The notes under the pieces: model-generated
The model's database searches: none
Told to the model about the DNA's origin: nothing
Seen by the model: only the letters and a program-made list of their open reading frames with translations
In this document: positions 44,724-57,449 of the stretch, piece by piece
How positions within the stretch are numbered: the first letter of the stretch is position 1
Layout: each line of letters starts with the position of its first letter
Translations under genes and position numbers: made by a program
Assembly: GCA_023213315.1 (NCBI GenBank)
Contig: JAKCPI010002630.1
Coordinates: forward strand, 31,563-95,562
DNA: 64,000 bases
Origin: Euborellia annulipes
Taxonomy: Eukaryota; Arthropoda; Insecta; Dermaptera; Anisolabididae
Direction of reading: 5' to 3'

Positions 44724-47700
44724 ATGATTACCTTATTAGATTTAGAAAAATATTTTACATCTTTTTGTAAAAATCATGATCTCACAGTTAGGTATGTATG
44801 ATTTAATATGTGACATTGACATTTTAAAGATTGTTATTAAATTGTATATGAATCAAAGAATGTACAAGCATTAGGCGGCTTTTCTATTCACACAGGGTTC
44901 CTGGCTCCATTAATATGTTGGTTATTTAATTTGATGTTACCTCCGAAGTTGCTTTTCTTTAAAATTACCATTCATTTGGTTTTACTCTGGTTGACGTTTA
45001 GACCTTTTTGCTATCAATTCTGTATCATCTGCATATCGTTGTTTGGGGGTTGATTCTTGGAGTTTTCAATCAAATAATAAATCATTATTATCCCCATTAC
45101 CTTCCCCTTAAGCTTTGAGTGCCAAGCCCGTTTTCTAGATGTGATTATTTAATTGTTTTCATATAAGAAGATGAAAATCTATTAGAAATTATTATCTAGA
45201 TGGGAACCAAGAAAGTTTCCATAAAGAATTTTCATATTTAAAACTGAATTATACACGAATTTTTCATCGAATATTTTGGTTCTAAAGCAAGTTTTATTTC
45301 TTTTCAGACCAAATGCCTCCAATGGATTTTGGGTAGCCTTTTTATTACCCATTTCAATTATAATGACAATTATTGCACATCCAGATTCTCCTGAAAACTA
45401 TCGGCTTGGATTTTTTTTTGCATTCGGATTAATAATGTCAACATTAGTTTTTATATTTTCATTAGATGAAAAGAATTTCTCGTGGAAAAAAATATTAATA
45501 ATTCCATCCGCAATTATATCCACTTTATTAATTGTGTGCATGAAAAGAGGTAAGTTGAAGAGAAAATAAAATAGGAAAAATGTAAAAAGTCTAATGTCGA
45601 TGGGATTATTCAAACGAGTCCAGGCATCATTTAATTAGAAAATTAAAAAATATAAATAAGCCTTTTTTTTTTTTAAAAAATTGGAAAAATAAAATTTATA
45701 TTCATGAAATAAAAGAATAATTCTTTTTTCATGGATAAGATTTAATTTTTGTAAAATTTAAATCCACATGTCTTGGCATCGTTATGTTAGAAAAAAGTGT
45801 CATTTGTTGGGGTTAACAACAATGAATATAACCTATATATTATAACAAAGAATAATAAATTCTTCATTGTTGTCAACAATAAATAACACCTCCTTAAATT
45901 TCTCTCTAAATAAATGTGCCTGGACCCTTGACCTGTGGCTCAGGACTTTATTCCCTGGGACCAAAGGTCAAGGGTTCGCATCCCGTCTCATGCGATAAAA
46001 ATTTATTTCATTCGGACCAATCCAATTGAAATAGAGATGGGGTCTAAATGGCCTTCGATGCCGAAAAAGACCTTAAAAAAATGTGCCTGGACCCCACTCA
46101 CATCGTATTTAAATAATAAGTATTGTTAAAATCTTTATAGCCATGTCTTAAAAATTTTAAATTTCCTTTTTGCAGGTTTTTTCTTTAGTGTTCTTTTTGG
46201 CTGTCTGACATGTTTTCCTTTCCATTCTGGATTAATTTATACAATAAAGCAATTTCCAAAAAGTTTCACTTTTGGCGAGGCTGCGATCTTTACACAATCG
46301 TGCATCATTTTTATTTTGAAATATATTTTGAATTTATATGAAGTTTGGTATCATACGCCTCGAGAACCCTTAGAGATTTCTACAATTGTCTTACAGGTGA
46401 ATTTAAAACAACGAATTAAATTGATTAATATTGAAAAATATTTCTATTTTTTATCAGACAGGTTTTTTTGGAGTGGCAATGATTGTATATTCCTGCTCGT
46501 TAGTTAGGAAAAGTAATCCATTCCTTTCTTATGTCATTATCGGCGGATTAGCACTCGGGTTTGTCATTCCAACGCTATCCTTACTTTTAAATCAAAATCC
46601 ACTTTTTTGGATTTTCGATTTTTTAACAAGATCTCTCACTTCGGTAAGAATTTTTTTTTTAATAATGTAATTATAATAAATATAAAATTATATTTTATTC
46701 TTAGTTAATATTATTTGCAACTTGGGCTTTGGCTTCGATTTGTGCCGTTGCTACCGTGACCCAATTGACCTCTGCATCTAGTCAAGCCGACACCGTGACT
46801 CGCAAGTATTTTCACGCACTTGCTGTTTTGGTTTTCACCACCGGGCTCATTTTAGATCCGATCATGCTCTATCTTGCCAGTGGAGTTGTTCTAGCCATTT
46901 TTATTATTTTAGAGGTAATCATTTTCAATCTCATAATGTTTCTTCGGGAAATCGTTCCCAGCAGTAATGTCATTGTATTTTGTAGCTGATCATGGTTCTT
47001 GAACTGCCACCTTTTGGGGACAGTCTTCGTGCCAGTTTTGATTTCTTCGGCGACGATAAGGACGTAGGCGTTGTAGCCTTTTCACCTCTTTATCTTTTAA
47101 TAGGGTGTTCATTTCCTCTTTGGATCCACCCATTTCCACTCAATCCTCATAAATTTCTAGTGCTCTATTGTGGAGTTCTCTCTATTGGTATTGGAGATTC
47201 CTGTGCAAGCATTTTTGGAAAATATTATGGAAGAAATTTCTGGAAAGGTGAAAGAAAATTTTTTTTTATTTAAGTAAGGTAAATTAGGAATGAGACGTAT
47301 AAATAAGTATTGGTTGTTTAAATTTTAATTCCAAAAAAAAAGATAGGACAAGAAAATTCATATTTGAATTTCTCAGATCGTATTTTCGAATTTGGATACG
47401 TCTCATTTCTAAAATAAAAATTAAAAAAACGAATTGACAAAATTTTTGCTATTTTGTTTCAGGAACGAAAAGAACTTATGAAGGAACTTTAGGCTTTATA
47501 ATAGGCCAATTTTTAGTTTTATTATTAATTTATTTATTAGGTAATTATTATTTTTAAATTATTTACCATTTATGATCAATAAAAAGTAAGAAAATACTTT
47601 TATTTTTAGGCTTCTATCAAGATTTCTCAACTAATATTAAATTGATTTTTGGAATTTTAATAAGTTCCTTAATTGAAGCTAAAACAGACCAAGTAGATAA

Positions 47701-47740
47701 TTTAGTTTTACCGATTCTTTTGTACATTTTTGTAGTATAA
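44724..47740 (+). CDS. DOLK: Dolichol kinase
   Basis: Exons 44724-44791, 45308-45549, 46176-46396, 46458-46643, 46705-46914, 46986-47247, 47463-47540 and 47610-47740 encode 465 aa (human 538). DOLK uses CTP to phosphorylate dolichol in the ER membrane, supplying dolichyl phosphate for N-glycosylation, O-mannosylation and GPI anchors. The C-terminal CTP-binding region is clear: GIGDSCASIFGKYYGRNFWKG, then TKRTYEGTLGFI and SSLIEAKTDQVDNLVLP. TRKYFHALAVLVF matches the conserved kinase-family RK(.)FH motif. Many hydrophobic spans (for example WVAFLLPISIIMTII) fit a polytopic membrane protein. The shorter length comes from the less conserved N-terminal half. Its stop is 175 bp from that of SF3B3 on the other strand. 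Confidence 0.93.
45928..46078 (+). mobile_element. tRNA-derived SINE, family B, 151 bp
   Basis: A-box-like TGTGGCTCAGGAC and B-box GGGTTCGCATCCC are followed by a short body and the tail GGGGTCTAAATGGCCTTCGATGCCGAAAAAGACCTTAAAA. Exact 16-bp target duplication AAATGTGCCTGGACCC at 45912-45927 and 46079-46094. It lies in DOLK intron 2. Confidence 0.88.
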
Positions 47741-47915
47741 AGTTGGAAGGGAATTATTTCTATTAATTTTAAAAACTAAAATAAATATAAAATTATTTTT
47801 ATATAAATTTAAATAAACATTTACAAATGAATGACTGAAGAAGATGATTAAAGTTTATATATATATGATATAAAAAGAAAATAAATATACATTTTTTTTT
47901 AAACCTATATTTAAT

Positions 47916-50900
47916 TTAAAAAGCGTATCTCGTACGAATATCTTCAAGTTTTTTAGCGACTTCTGATGGCGTCCTGTCTAAGTCATCAGCTATTGCTTTT
48001 TGCTTACTGATATCAAGGGCATTAAATTGTTCACATAGATCGCCGTCGAGGACGGCTTTCACGGGGTAATAATACGATCGGAAAGAGAGATGATCTCGAC
48101 CGCATAACGGAGGCTGTTCGGAGCGCATGTGCATCTCAAGGTGCTGGAAAAAGTCTTGATCCTCATGCGATGTGAACGGCACAACAACACCAACGGATCC
48201 TAAAAAAAAGCACATTCCATATTTATATTATTTTTAACAAATTAACATATTTTATTTCATTTTTTTCATAAAGAAAAAAAAAGCAAAATTTTTTTTAAGA
48301 AATTCCATAGTGCCACTTTCCTTATGTACTAAAGGGAACAATTTTCCTTATTTAGAAAATATCAATTTTGCGACTTATAAACTCGAAAATTGAAATTGTG
48401 GCATTCGAGCACACAGTTAAGTTTCTTAAACAACTCGTGATTTAAATATTTATTTATAATTAGATGAATTAAATTAAATTTAAGAATGTTTCAACAGTGC
48501 AACGGGGTCTTGGATTATATTAGAAATTATTATTTTTTTCTGTCGGCTTTTTAAAGGCATCTCTTTAAAAGAATAATCAAAGTGCCAAAAATAGATTACC
48601 GTAGTTTTGTAATTAATAGAAATAAAATAAAAAATAATTACCGGAAAGTGTGGTGTAAACAAGCGATTCAGAGCCGCCAGGAATAAGAGTTGCCTTCTGA
48701 AGAGAAGTCACTATTTCACCGACGTGGAAATTACAAGCCACTCCAGCTTTTTGAGAAGCTCCATTTAGAAGTCCTCGATCCCAAAGCGCCTAAAAATTTG
48801 TTAATTGTTTATTTATTATAAAATAAAATAAAATAAAATTGGTCTTCTCTTAGGGCCTATACTCACTATTTCAAGATAATAGGGATAATATGACGTTAAA
48901 CAAAAATATGATTTATTGCATGGATTCCAATAGTAAAATTTTAGAGAGAAATAAAATTATTCAGTTTATTAGTCAAAGTTGAAAAACTGATAAATAAAGA
49001 CAGAGAGTCTTGCAAATCCGGGCTAAATGGGGCCGCCCCTGAAACTGCCCCGAATTCTGAATTTACCCGAAACATTTAATATATAATGGAAAATTTATTT
49101 ATTTATTCTCTTGAAAAAATCTGTAATGTCACTTTATTTTCTTAAATTATCCCTTTTTTTGCTGCAATATGCTTAGTGGCTTTTCATTAAGCGGTGTGCC
49201 CGAGTATCCAAGTCCTAATTAGCAAGACTCACTGTGTATCGATATTATCCTTGCTAAGAGCAATCTGATTCGTGGCGATATTTGTACGTTACAAACAATA
49301 TAAAAAATTTAGGGTCGATTGAAAACGGACAAAATCTCGGATTTAATTGATCTTGAAGAACGTCATATTACCCAAGACATCTATTCTAACTAAATTATAT
49401 TAGAAATATTGCAATAAATATCAAAACAAAAATTTTACCTTATTTCCTGTTGGATCCTCATCAACATCATCAGAAATTCCGCCTGCCAGGCGAATTATTG
49501 CAATATTGCCAAATTTATCCGCTGTTGCTACAGTGTTATAGTCAAGAATCGTTGAAGTTGTGATCCATCTAGGATATGTGTCATCGGCGAAAATAATCAA
49601 TTGATTTTCCATTCGTTTGTATCTAACCATATATACACTCTCTTGGACATCGGAAACGAAGATCCGATCGCCTAAGCTTTGAATATTCACTATCATATTT
49701 GGAATATGCTGAAAAAGAAAAAAAATTACTAGTTAATATGTTGAGAGAAGAAATTTCAAGCAAAAAACTTACTTTATTTTCACATTTGCGTAAAAGCTTC
49801 TTTTTGCCCATGTCATAAAGGCGTAGCATTCGACCAACCCCTACGAGGATTCGACCTTGGAATTGGCAGATGGCTGTGGGAACTTCATCTACCGGGGTTT
49901 GGTGAACCAATTCCAAATCGGTGCAATCAGGATTCAACCTAAAATTAAACAATTTTAAATGAGCAGGACGTAAAAGATAAAAATCATATACAGGTCTATT
50001 CTCTAAAACACGTTAAAATTTAACATTCAATTGGGTGTTAAAAAGTAAAGTAATCACACCAGTGTTAAAAAATGCTATTCTCTAAACAGTTTTAACAATG
50101 ACGTTAACATCCCAAAGCTATCAAAATCATAACCTTACTTTTTAGGTTAAAGACGCCATTTTGATGCATTATTAAATACGGCTTTAAAATTAAAGGCAGC
50201 CCCTAGACATGTCATTAATTTTTAACACTATTGACTAATTGTTAACGGTTTTTGTTTACACAATACCAATTTGAGGCAAGAATGTGTTAAAATGAATTAA
50301 CGCTGATTTCTGATGTTAAAAGTTAACGTTTTTGCTTAGAGATTAGACCTGACTATCAATCAATCAATCATCTTACTTGTATGTATAGAGAAATCCTGTC
50401 TGGCAATTCCTGGGGTTTAGTTGCATGTCTTTGGCGACTCCAACAATAATGAATTGTTGTCCGTCTGATTGATTGGCAAATTTAACAAGCGCCACGCTTG
50501 TCGCCGCTTCGTTTTGTTCAAAGCGTAAAAGTTTATCGGTTCGACCTTCAGAAGGTTCCAGAATCCTAACGACTGACGCCCACATGCCGGGGCCTGCTTT
50601 CGGGGCAGAGAAAGCTGCCTCGGGCAGGTCCTCGGAGAGGAAGGCTTGGGCCATTTCATGAGCCAGTTCCTGGAAAGAGATCAAATTATTTTACTCTATT
50701 TTTTCAAAATTACTAAACTACAAATATTTTTTCGTTGAATAATCAGATAAATTTTTCTTCACGGTTTTCAGAATTGGTGACTTTTTTCATCATAATAAAA
50801 AGTTAAAAAAAAAACTTCAAGCCAAATGAAAAAACTTACTTGTTCGTCTTCGCCCGCAGCTTCTTGCATTTCTTCTGCCATTTGAATGCGACGTTGTCTT

Positions 50901-53900
50901 TTAGTCTGATCCGTATACGCATTATGATCTGTTTCAATTAAAATTAATTTGCTTGTTTCTGGATGAATGACGAATTTCCTCGGGGTGTATTCCAGAGGAA
51001 AAGAAACCTGTTTGAAACATTGAAACAAATATTTTATCAATTTATGCAACATTTTTATATATAATATATATATTTTTTCAATTTATTTTCATTTCAGAAG
51101 GGGAATATTTATAATCAAAAAGTTTCAGATGAAACACGGAATATTCTATCATCATATCTGTCGTTCAATATCATAGCCTCTATCTGGTATAAATATGTAA
51201 ATTACCTGATTAAAAACAGCGCCCAGTTTTTCTAAAGCCAAAATTCTCAAAGTATTTGTCGAAATAGCGACGATGCCTTCAGGGCATTGCTCAGATGAAA
51301 AGCCAGAGGCATATTCGAGAGGTTCATAGCTGAGAGGCGTCAAATGGAATCGATTTTGGTACGTGTAACTGAGCCAAGACCGGGACGACATCGCAAGAAC
51401 TGCCTCGCCTCCTTGCACCTGAAATGTCATTGTTAATTAATATTTGATTGGATTAAAATAAATAAATAAATTAAGAATGAAAAATAAAATAAAATCAAAA
51501 TATTGCAATAAATGTGTAGCTCTCTTGATTCACTTCATTTAAGCTTTTGATTTGCTTAAACGAAGGCGACAAGATGCCTTTAATTTCGCATGCGTTTTAT
51601 CCTTCCAATGAATATGATAATAAATACATTGGATGGCTTGCACATGCCCAGAGGGTAAAATTAAAAATGTTTCCTTTTACATACATGAATTCTGAAAAGT
51701 TTGACGGGTCGTGACCCGAGGTATCTTGTACGAGTATCAGCCAAATCGCCGGTGATGTGATCAAGCAAAGTGCGCAGCAGAACTCCGTTTTGCAAGCCAA
51801 CATTCAAGTACATAGTGCCGGGTTCGGCGCCTTCTGATATGCACAGAGATTCAGCTGCAGCTGGGAGAGCCTACAAACAAAATTAAATATTTATTTTATC
51901 TAAGCATAAATATCAATATAAATAGTTTACTTTCAATAGAAATATCAGAAATGTATAACTTATAATCAAATGAGATCATTACTCTAACCTGTATTTTATA
52001 TTCATCATAAAAAGACAGAATATAGCAAAGACTAATTGGTTGTTTGACAAAATGATTTTACCTGGATAGCAAGAGCAGAGAAGCAGTTGCCAGTGTCGAG
52101 AGAAATTATCCGAACAGTTCGATCAGCCAGACTGACAGCCAAAAATCGAGAGCATTGCTCTCCGGATGGGATATTTGCCAAAGCCATGCAGACAACTTCA
52201 CTGGACATCTCTTTTCGTTCGTGATACTCTTTAAGTTGGCCAGTTGGCGAAAGAAGGAAATAGAGAAGTTCGCCCCCAGCTAGTGCGATCATAACCTAAA
52301 AAAAAAAAGAAAATCAATTGCATATTAAGATTGTAAGATATAATATATATTTGAAATGAAATTGCTCGAATGCCCTGCTAACCTGTCTCTGATTAACGGC
52401 ACATTTGACAATCGATTTCTTCCCTGGGGCTTTCCATTCGATTGTTCTTTTATCAGCACGGATATGACGAATTCCTTCTGGATAAACCTTAAAAAGAATT
52501 AATTTCTCAATATAAACAAGTATTTTATTAAATAAAAATATTTTGAAAAGTAATTATATTCTCATTACTGCAGGATTTCATCAAAATTTTTCAGTGAAAT
52601 TTTTTTATAATCATTGATATCTTAAATAAAATATTAAAATATAAAATTTTTGCTTTAATTACCTGAACGAGGCCATCCTCGCCCAGAGCAGAACAAGACA
52701 ACGTTGGAGTTGTTCCTAAGAAGCCACTTTCTGTAACTTCTTCTACAGTTTCGCCAATAGACAGTACAAGTGTGGCATTCACGAAAGATACGATAATATA
52801 AGCGTCATATTCCTCTGCAAATGATCAAAACAATAAAATTATTAATAATTCAGAAATATGATAATTTTTTAAACGAAAATAAATAAAGTATTCATCAGTT
52901 GAAAAAAGTTTGTAATCAAAGTTATTTCAATAGTCTAACATGTGATAAACATCATGTGAAGATTGTATTTTTATGTTATTTAGAATAAATAATTTTCACA
53001 AGTGGAAAATCATAGTAGATTTAATATACTGAGTTGGATTCCGATAGTAGGCTTCATGAATAATTTTTTGCCTTGAATGTCGCGTATGTTGTCATCAACT
53101 TGACTTGCTTTATTCCCTTGACTAATCAGCCACCACCCTCAATTATCAATTGATTAAATAAATGAATAATTGAGGCCAGGAGTAGTCAATAAAAAAGACT
53201 GTATGAAGGTAGAAAAGACTGAAGATGGCTTAAATAAAAGAACCGAAACGTCTCTGAGATTAGAACCGAGTCTTTTGTTATAATGTTTTTTAAAATTTCT
53301 ATATAACATAAAAATACTTTTTTATAATGCTAATTATTGAAAGTAAAGTAAGAATGCAGACAAACCATCTTGGCGACGTTTGACAGTCCAAACAGCATTC
53401 GGGTTACCAGGAAGCTCTGAAACAGCCATTTCGCTAACTTCGAGGCCGTGGCGAAGCACCCTGAGCGTACTCCTGGGCCCCCTTCCGCAAGCCATATACA
53501 GCTGAGGTGTGTCCTCGTTGGCGAGATCTGCCACCTGACATGCAAGGATCGGCGAAAGTGAGTCCATTTGATCCACAAGAACGAGATTCCGCAATGGTCT
53601 TGGTGCGAAGAAGAAGGTATCTCCTTCCTCGAGAGGCATTGCAGAGCTGAAATATTTGATTAATTTAAACTGTTTAAGATAATTTATTTCAATTAGGGGG
53701 GTTTAGGCCTTTTCAGTACATAAAAACAATACAATTTTTAAAAAATTATATTTATTTCTAAAAGGTTAACAAACCAATGCTGGTTTCGATAGCATTTCAG
53801 CTTAACTTCTCCAGTGAGTGGTTTTGCACCTGGAAAGGTTTATATTCAATTTTAAAATTTTTGATATTAACACACATTAAAAAAATTTTTTTTAATTACA

Positions 53901-56664
53901 GTATATATACCTTTTTATAGGTGATCTTTCTAAATAAATCCCTCTCCAGGAACCAAACCTTTGTATAAACGCCTGCACTTTTGTCATTAACATACATGGA
54001 TTAAGATTTTATTGCGACTAATTATAAAGTAATTTTGTCTTTTATTATATACGGTAAAAACATCTAAGAATAGGTAGAGACATCTATGGGTTATTTTTAT
54101 ATATATTAGGAAAACAAAACAAAATACAATTATTTTTATACATAATGATTAAAATAAATTGAAACGTTGTCCCTTTCTTAAAAATATTTTTATATACATT
54201 TCAAACATAAAAAAATAAAAACACAAAGAAGAAGTTTTTTAATGTACTGGAAGTTTTTATGTACTGAAAAGGCCTAAACCCCCCTAATTAATATATACCT
54301 GCAGTACTCGGTGAGTCTACGTTTTTTAATAATTTATTTCGTTTGAATTACCTAAATTCAGGTTCATCGTCGTCATCTCCTAAATGTGCAATTTGGTAAA
54401 GGGCGTGATTGCCAAATTCCGCTGCCACAAACAAAAACCCAGTCTTAAGAACGCACATAGCTGAGGCAACAGGCACCGTATCGAAATATTTCAATTTGAT
54501 TTCAGTCACCATATCTTCATCAGTCTCCAGAGTAATTTTAAAAATGTCTCCTTGTTCAGTTTGCGCCAAGAAAAAAAACATCGATTTTGTCTTATGCGTG
54601 GCCGAACAAACAAAAATCATCCCTCTTTCAGGATCATCGAGATCGTTCCTTCGACGTGGAATGGGGCATCGGATATCATGTTGATCTCCTAGATTTTTAT
54701 ATGTTAAATAATTCTCAGAACAAATAAGTACGCCGGAAGGGCCGTCATGCCCTCCTGGGACCGTTACTAAGAAGTTGGCATGTTCCTCGAGAGGCTCACT
54801 ATATTTTCTTAAAACATGATTCAACCCCAAGTCCAATTCATAAAATGTGAGCGTTTGTTGAGTTTTGTGAGCCGCTTCCCCAGATGGATCTGCATCGGCT
54901 TCCTGAAATCATAAACCAGGGAAAAAATAATTTATAGAAAACAGGAAATTTATAATCAATATTAAAATATAAAATTTTTTATTTACCTCATAATCAATTT
55001 CGAGGCATGCAAAATAGGGGTTTTCGAAGGCCATGTCAACGCCAACCATATGGTAAACGAGTGTATTACTTTTGTGAGCTTCAAGGGGACTCGAAATTGT
55101 CAATCTTGTTTCCGAGTCTCTGTTGAAAATATATGCTAATTTTTGTTTCTCTATTGCACCTAAAAAATAAAAAAAATATACATGCTCAATACTCTGGAAT
55201 AACCAAAGCAAGGGCTAATTTATAATTTTCTGTTAAGTCAGGTCAAGAGATATTTTAATCAAATGTTTTCAGTTGAAACACGGAAAATGGTCATCATGTT
55301 AAAAGATTTTTGTAATATAAAAATAATCCGTACTGTTCAATTAATTTAATTAATGTAATTATTAAAAATATAGGAAAAAGTAGGAATATAAATAAATTCA
55401 TCACATATTTACTTGTTGATAGATGTCTTGAAAAGACAAAGATGATTATGGAATTGGAATATCTTCTCTTCTTCTAAGTTGCCCCTGAAAGTGGGTCTGA
55501 TATTGATTTGAACAGTACAGATAATGTATAATGAATAGAAAATAGATAAAAAAAGAAAATTTACCGATCATAACAGCTCGTCCTCTTGGATCAATGGCCA
55601 AGTATTGGCCAGGTACGATCCGACGACATCCACTTTTCCCAAAAGTTTCTTGATGGATTTTCTCAAAACAATTCTTTTGAGGGAAATACTCCAAAATCAC
55701 TATTCGTCCAGAATCAGAGCCAACGATTATATAATCTAATAACAAATTCATTATTTTAGTAATTAATTAAAATTAGAATCTTTAATCAATTTTTATTCAA
55801 AAAGGGGGTTATTCTTTTTTTTTTTTTTTTAATTTTATTTAAGGTCTGTTTCGGCATCGAAGACCATCAGATCCCGTCGATTGGTAGCCAATCAAATTGA
55901 AATATTTAAGGTTCAGGAAATCTCAAATGAGCAACGCAGCTAGTCGTTTTTTCAATTTTTATTTAAATGCCAACGTTTCGGTCGCATATAGGATGATGAT
56001 GGTCCTATATGCGACCGAAACGTTGGCCCTGGCACTTTGCATTTAAATAAAAATTGAAAAAAACGACTAGCTGCGTTGCTCATTTGAGATTTCCTGAACC
56101 TTAAATAAATCGTATTATCAGCTATACACCTCAATTAAATCAAATTGAAATAAATTTTTGTCTGATGAGAGGGGATGCGAACCCTTGAACTCTAGCACAA
56201 GGGGCAGAAACTCTACCACTAGCATACATGGAACGGTCTCAATAAAGCGCGCTAGATTAAGCAACAGCTCCTAGTGTGATTTATTAGCGCAGTTTTATTC
56301 TTATACTATCAACACTTTGGCTAGTTCCAGAGCTTTTTAGAATTTTTTTTTCAATTTATGAAAAAAGAATAACCCTCTTTTTTTAAAATAATGGGGTAGC
56401 TTGAGTTTCCAATAATAAACATAATAAAGAATAAAAACCTTTGCTGCCTCCTGTAAGCCTGAAAGCCATCAAAGATCGGATGATGCCAAAGACCTCGACT
56501 GTTAGAAGAGTATGGACTTTGCCAGTGTTCGGATCAGGTCTTAATAATTCAAGAGATTTTCCACGTGAAACCAAAATCTCTTGCATTTTGCTTCCACTGA
56601 AATTCCCATGCACAGCATGGGTAATCGCAGTGGCGCGTTGCAGAGTAAGATTGTATAAATGCAT
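47916..56664 (-). CDS. SF3B3: Splicing factor 3B subunit 3 (SF3b130/SAP130)
   Basis: Sixteen exons from 56664-56439 to 48199-47916 sum to 3621 nt, 1206 aa (human 1217). All junctions keep phase. Internal exons are 55735-55565, 55159-54987, 54902-54352, 53646-53366, 52814-52663, 52487-52383, 52295-52062, 51870-51685, 51418-51206, 51007-50840, 50669-50377, 49938-49773, 49708-49439 and 48789-48642. Diagnostic segments include [94 protein letters not shown] and the C-terminus [13 protein letters not shown]3B3 is a three-propeller scaffold of the U2 snRNP SF3b complex. Introns carry two MITEs and a hammerhead-like core; all exons look intact. Confidence 0.98.
49991..50351. mobile_element. MITE with about 27-bp inverted ends
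   Basis: CAGGTCTATTCTCTAAAACACGTTAA at the left and TTAACGTTTTTGCTTAGAGATTAGACCTG at the right. 361 bp, in SF3B3 intron 12. Target duplication not clear. Confidence 0.65.
53216..53255 (+). ncRNA. Hammerhead-like core, single copy
   Basis: AGA, CTGAAGA, one extra T, GGCTT...AGAACC (stem II with a mismatch), GAAACGTC, TCT. Stem I is only 3 bp. It lies in SF3B3 intron 5. Probably a decayed member. Confidence 0.5.
53693..54287. mobile_element. MITE with about 33-bp near-perfect inverted ends, 595 bp
   Basis: TTAGGGGGGTTTAGGCCTTTTCAGTACATAAAAA is mirrored exactly at the right end (to 54287). The interior is AT-rich without an ORF. It lies in SF3B3 intron 4. The flanks are A/T-rich, so the target duplication (possibly TTA- or AATT-type) is ambiguous and the superfamily is open. 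Confidence 0.75.
55831..56240 (-). mobile_element. SINE family B copy split by a hammerhead-type element
   Basis: The tail half (55831-55903) and the head half (56139-56240, A-box-like TAGTGGTAGAGTTTC and B-box GGGTTCGCATCCC) belong to one SINE separated by the insertion at 55904-56138. Confidence 0.8.
55904..56138. mobile_element. Short hammerhead-type inverted element with 13-bp target duplication
   Basis: Flanked by ATCAAATTGAAAT at 55891-55903 and 56139-56151. Same ends as the element at 6695-7178 (ATTTAAGGTTCAGGAAATCTC at the left, a one-sided tail ending CACCTCAATTAA at the right). The centre has lost the two stem I/CTG parts: the arms now meet at about 55998-56002, leaving GATGATGGTCC...GACCGAAACGTTGG. 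Hence both cores are incomplete. Confidence 0.8.
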
Positions 56665-56854
56665 TGTGATTCGTTTTAATTTCTTTTACTCGTTCGATAA
56701 AAACTCTAAAAAATAAAGAGATACATATTGTTTAAAAACATTATTATAAAATGAAATATTTCTTATTAACTAGGTAGAGCCTTGTTTGAAAAGGATGGAA
56801 TTTTTTCAATCAATGCTCAAATAGACTGTTCATTAGCCAGTCAATATATCGTTT

Positions 56855-56985
56855 AAGATAGCAAGTTTGCGAGATATGTTTGTGCTTAAGATTGGGCAAA
56901 ATTGCACCTCCTGGTTCGACTCCAGGGGGTGCAATTTTGCCCAATCTTAAGCACAAACATATCTCGAAAACTTGCTATCTTAAAA
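56855..56985. repeat. Long near-perfect hairpin with short loop
   Basis: Arms of about 60 nt (56855-56915 and 56924-56985) pair with only one or two mismatches around a loop reading CTGGTTCGACTCCAG. The loop holds GGTTCGACTCC, similar to a tRNA B-box. It sits 190 bp upstream of the SF3B3 start codon. Confidence 0.75.
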
Positions 56986-57242
56986 TATTTCTTATTAAAA
57001 AAAAATATGTACAAGTTTTTGTGATTGCCCACCGAAAATTGCAATAATAATCTATTAAATTAGGATTACTTAATCTGCGTGTTTAAGCGAGAATCTATTA
57101 TCAATTTACACCTTCGCCTCCCCATTTGGATAGACATCACACAGGCATGCGATGTAAAAATTGTTTGCAATCTAAAGGGTGAGTTTTTATGGATTTTCGA
57201 GCGCTAAATTCAGGAAAAATAGTGCAAAAATTCCATCACGTA

Positions 57243-57447
57243 CAGTGAGGGACAATATTAAGTCCCACCCAAGCGTTTTCTACTTGTGATTGTTTCATTG
57301 TTTTTATAAAAGAAAATGAAAATCTTTATAAATTTTCTAGGTTTGAACCATGAAAGTTTCCATTAAAAAAATATATATTTTTTTAAAAACAATGAAATAA
57401 TCGCAATTAGAAAATGCATGGGTGGGACTTAATATTGTCCCTCACTG
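57243..57447. mobile_element. Tc1/mariner-type MITE, 205 bp
   Basis: CAGTGAGGGACAATATTAAGTCCCACCCA and its complement form inverted ends of about 29 bp, flanked by TA (57241-57242 and 57448-57449). A related internal fragment lies at about 45120-45235 and part of it at 4437-4500. Confidence 0.85.
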
Positions 57448-57449
57448 TA

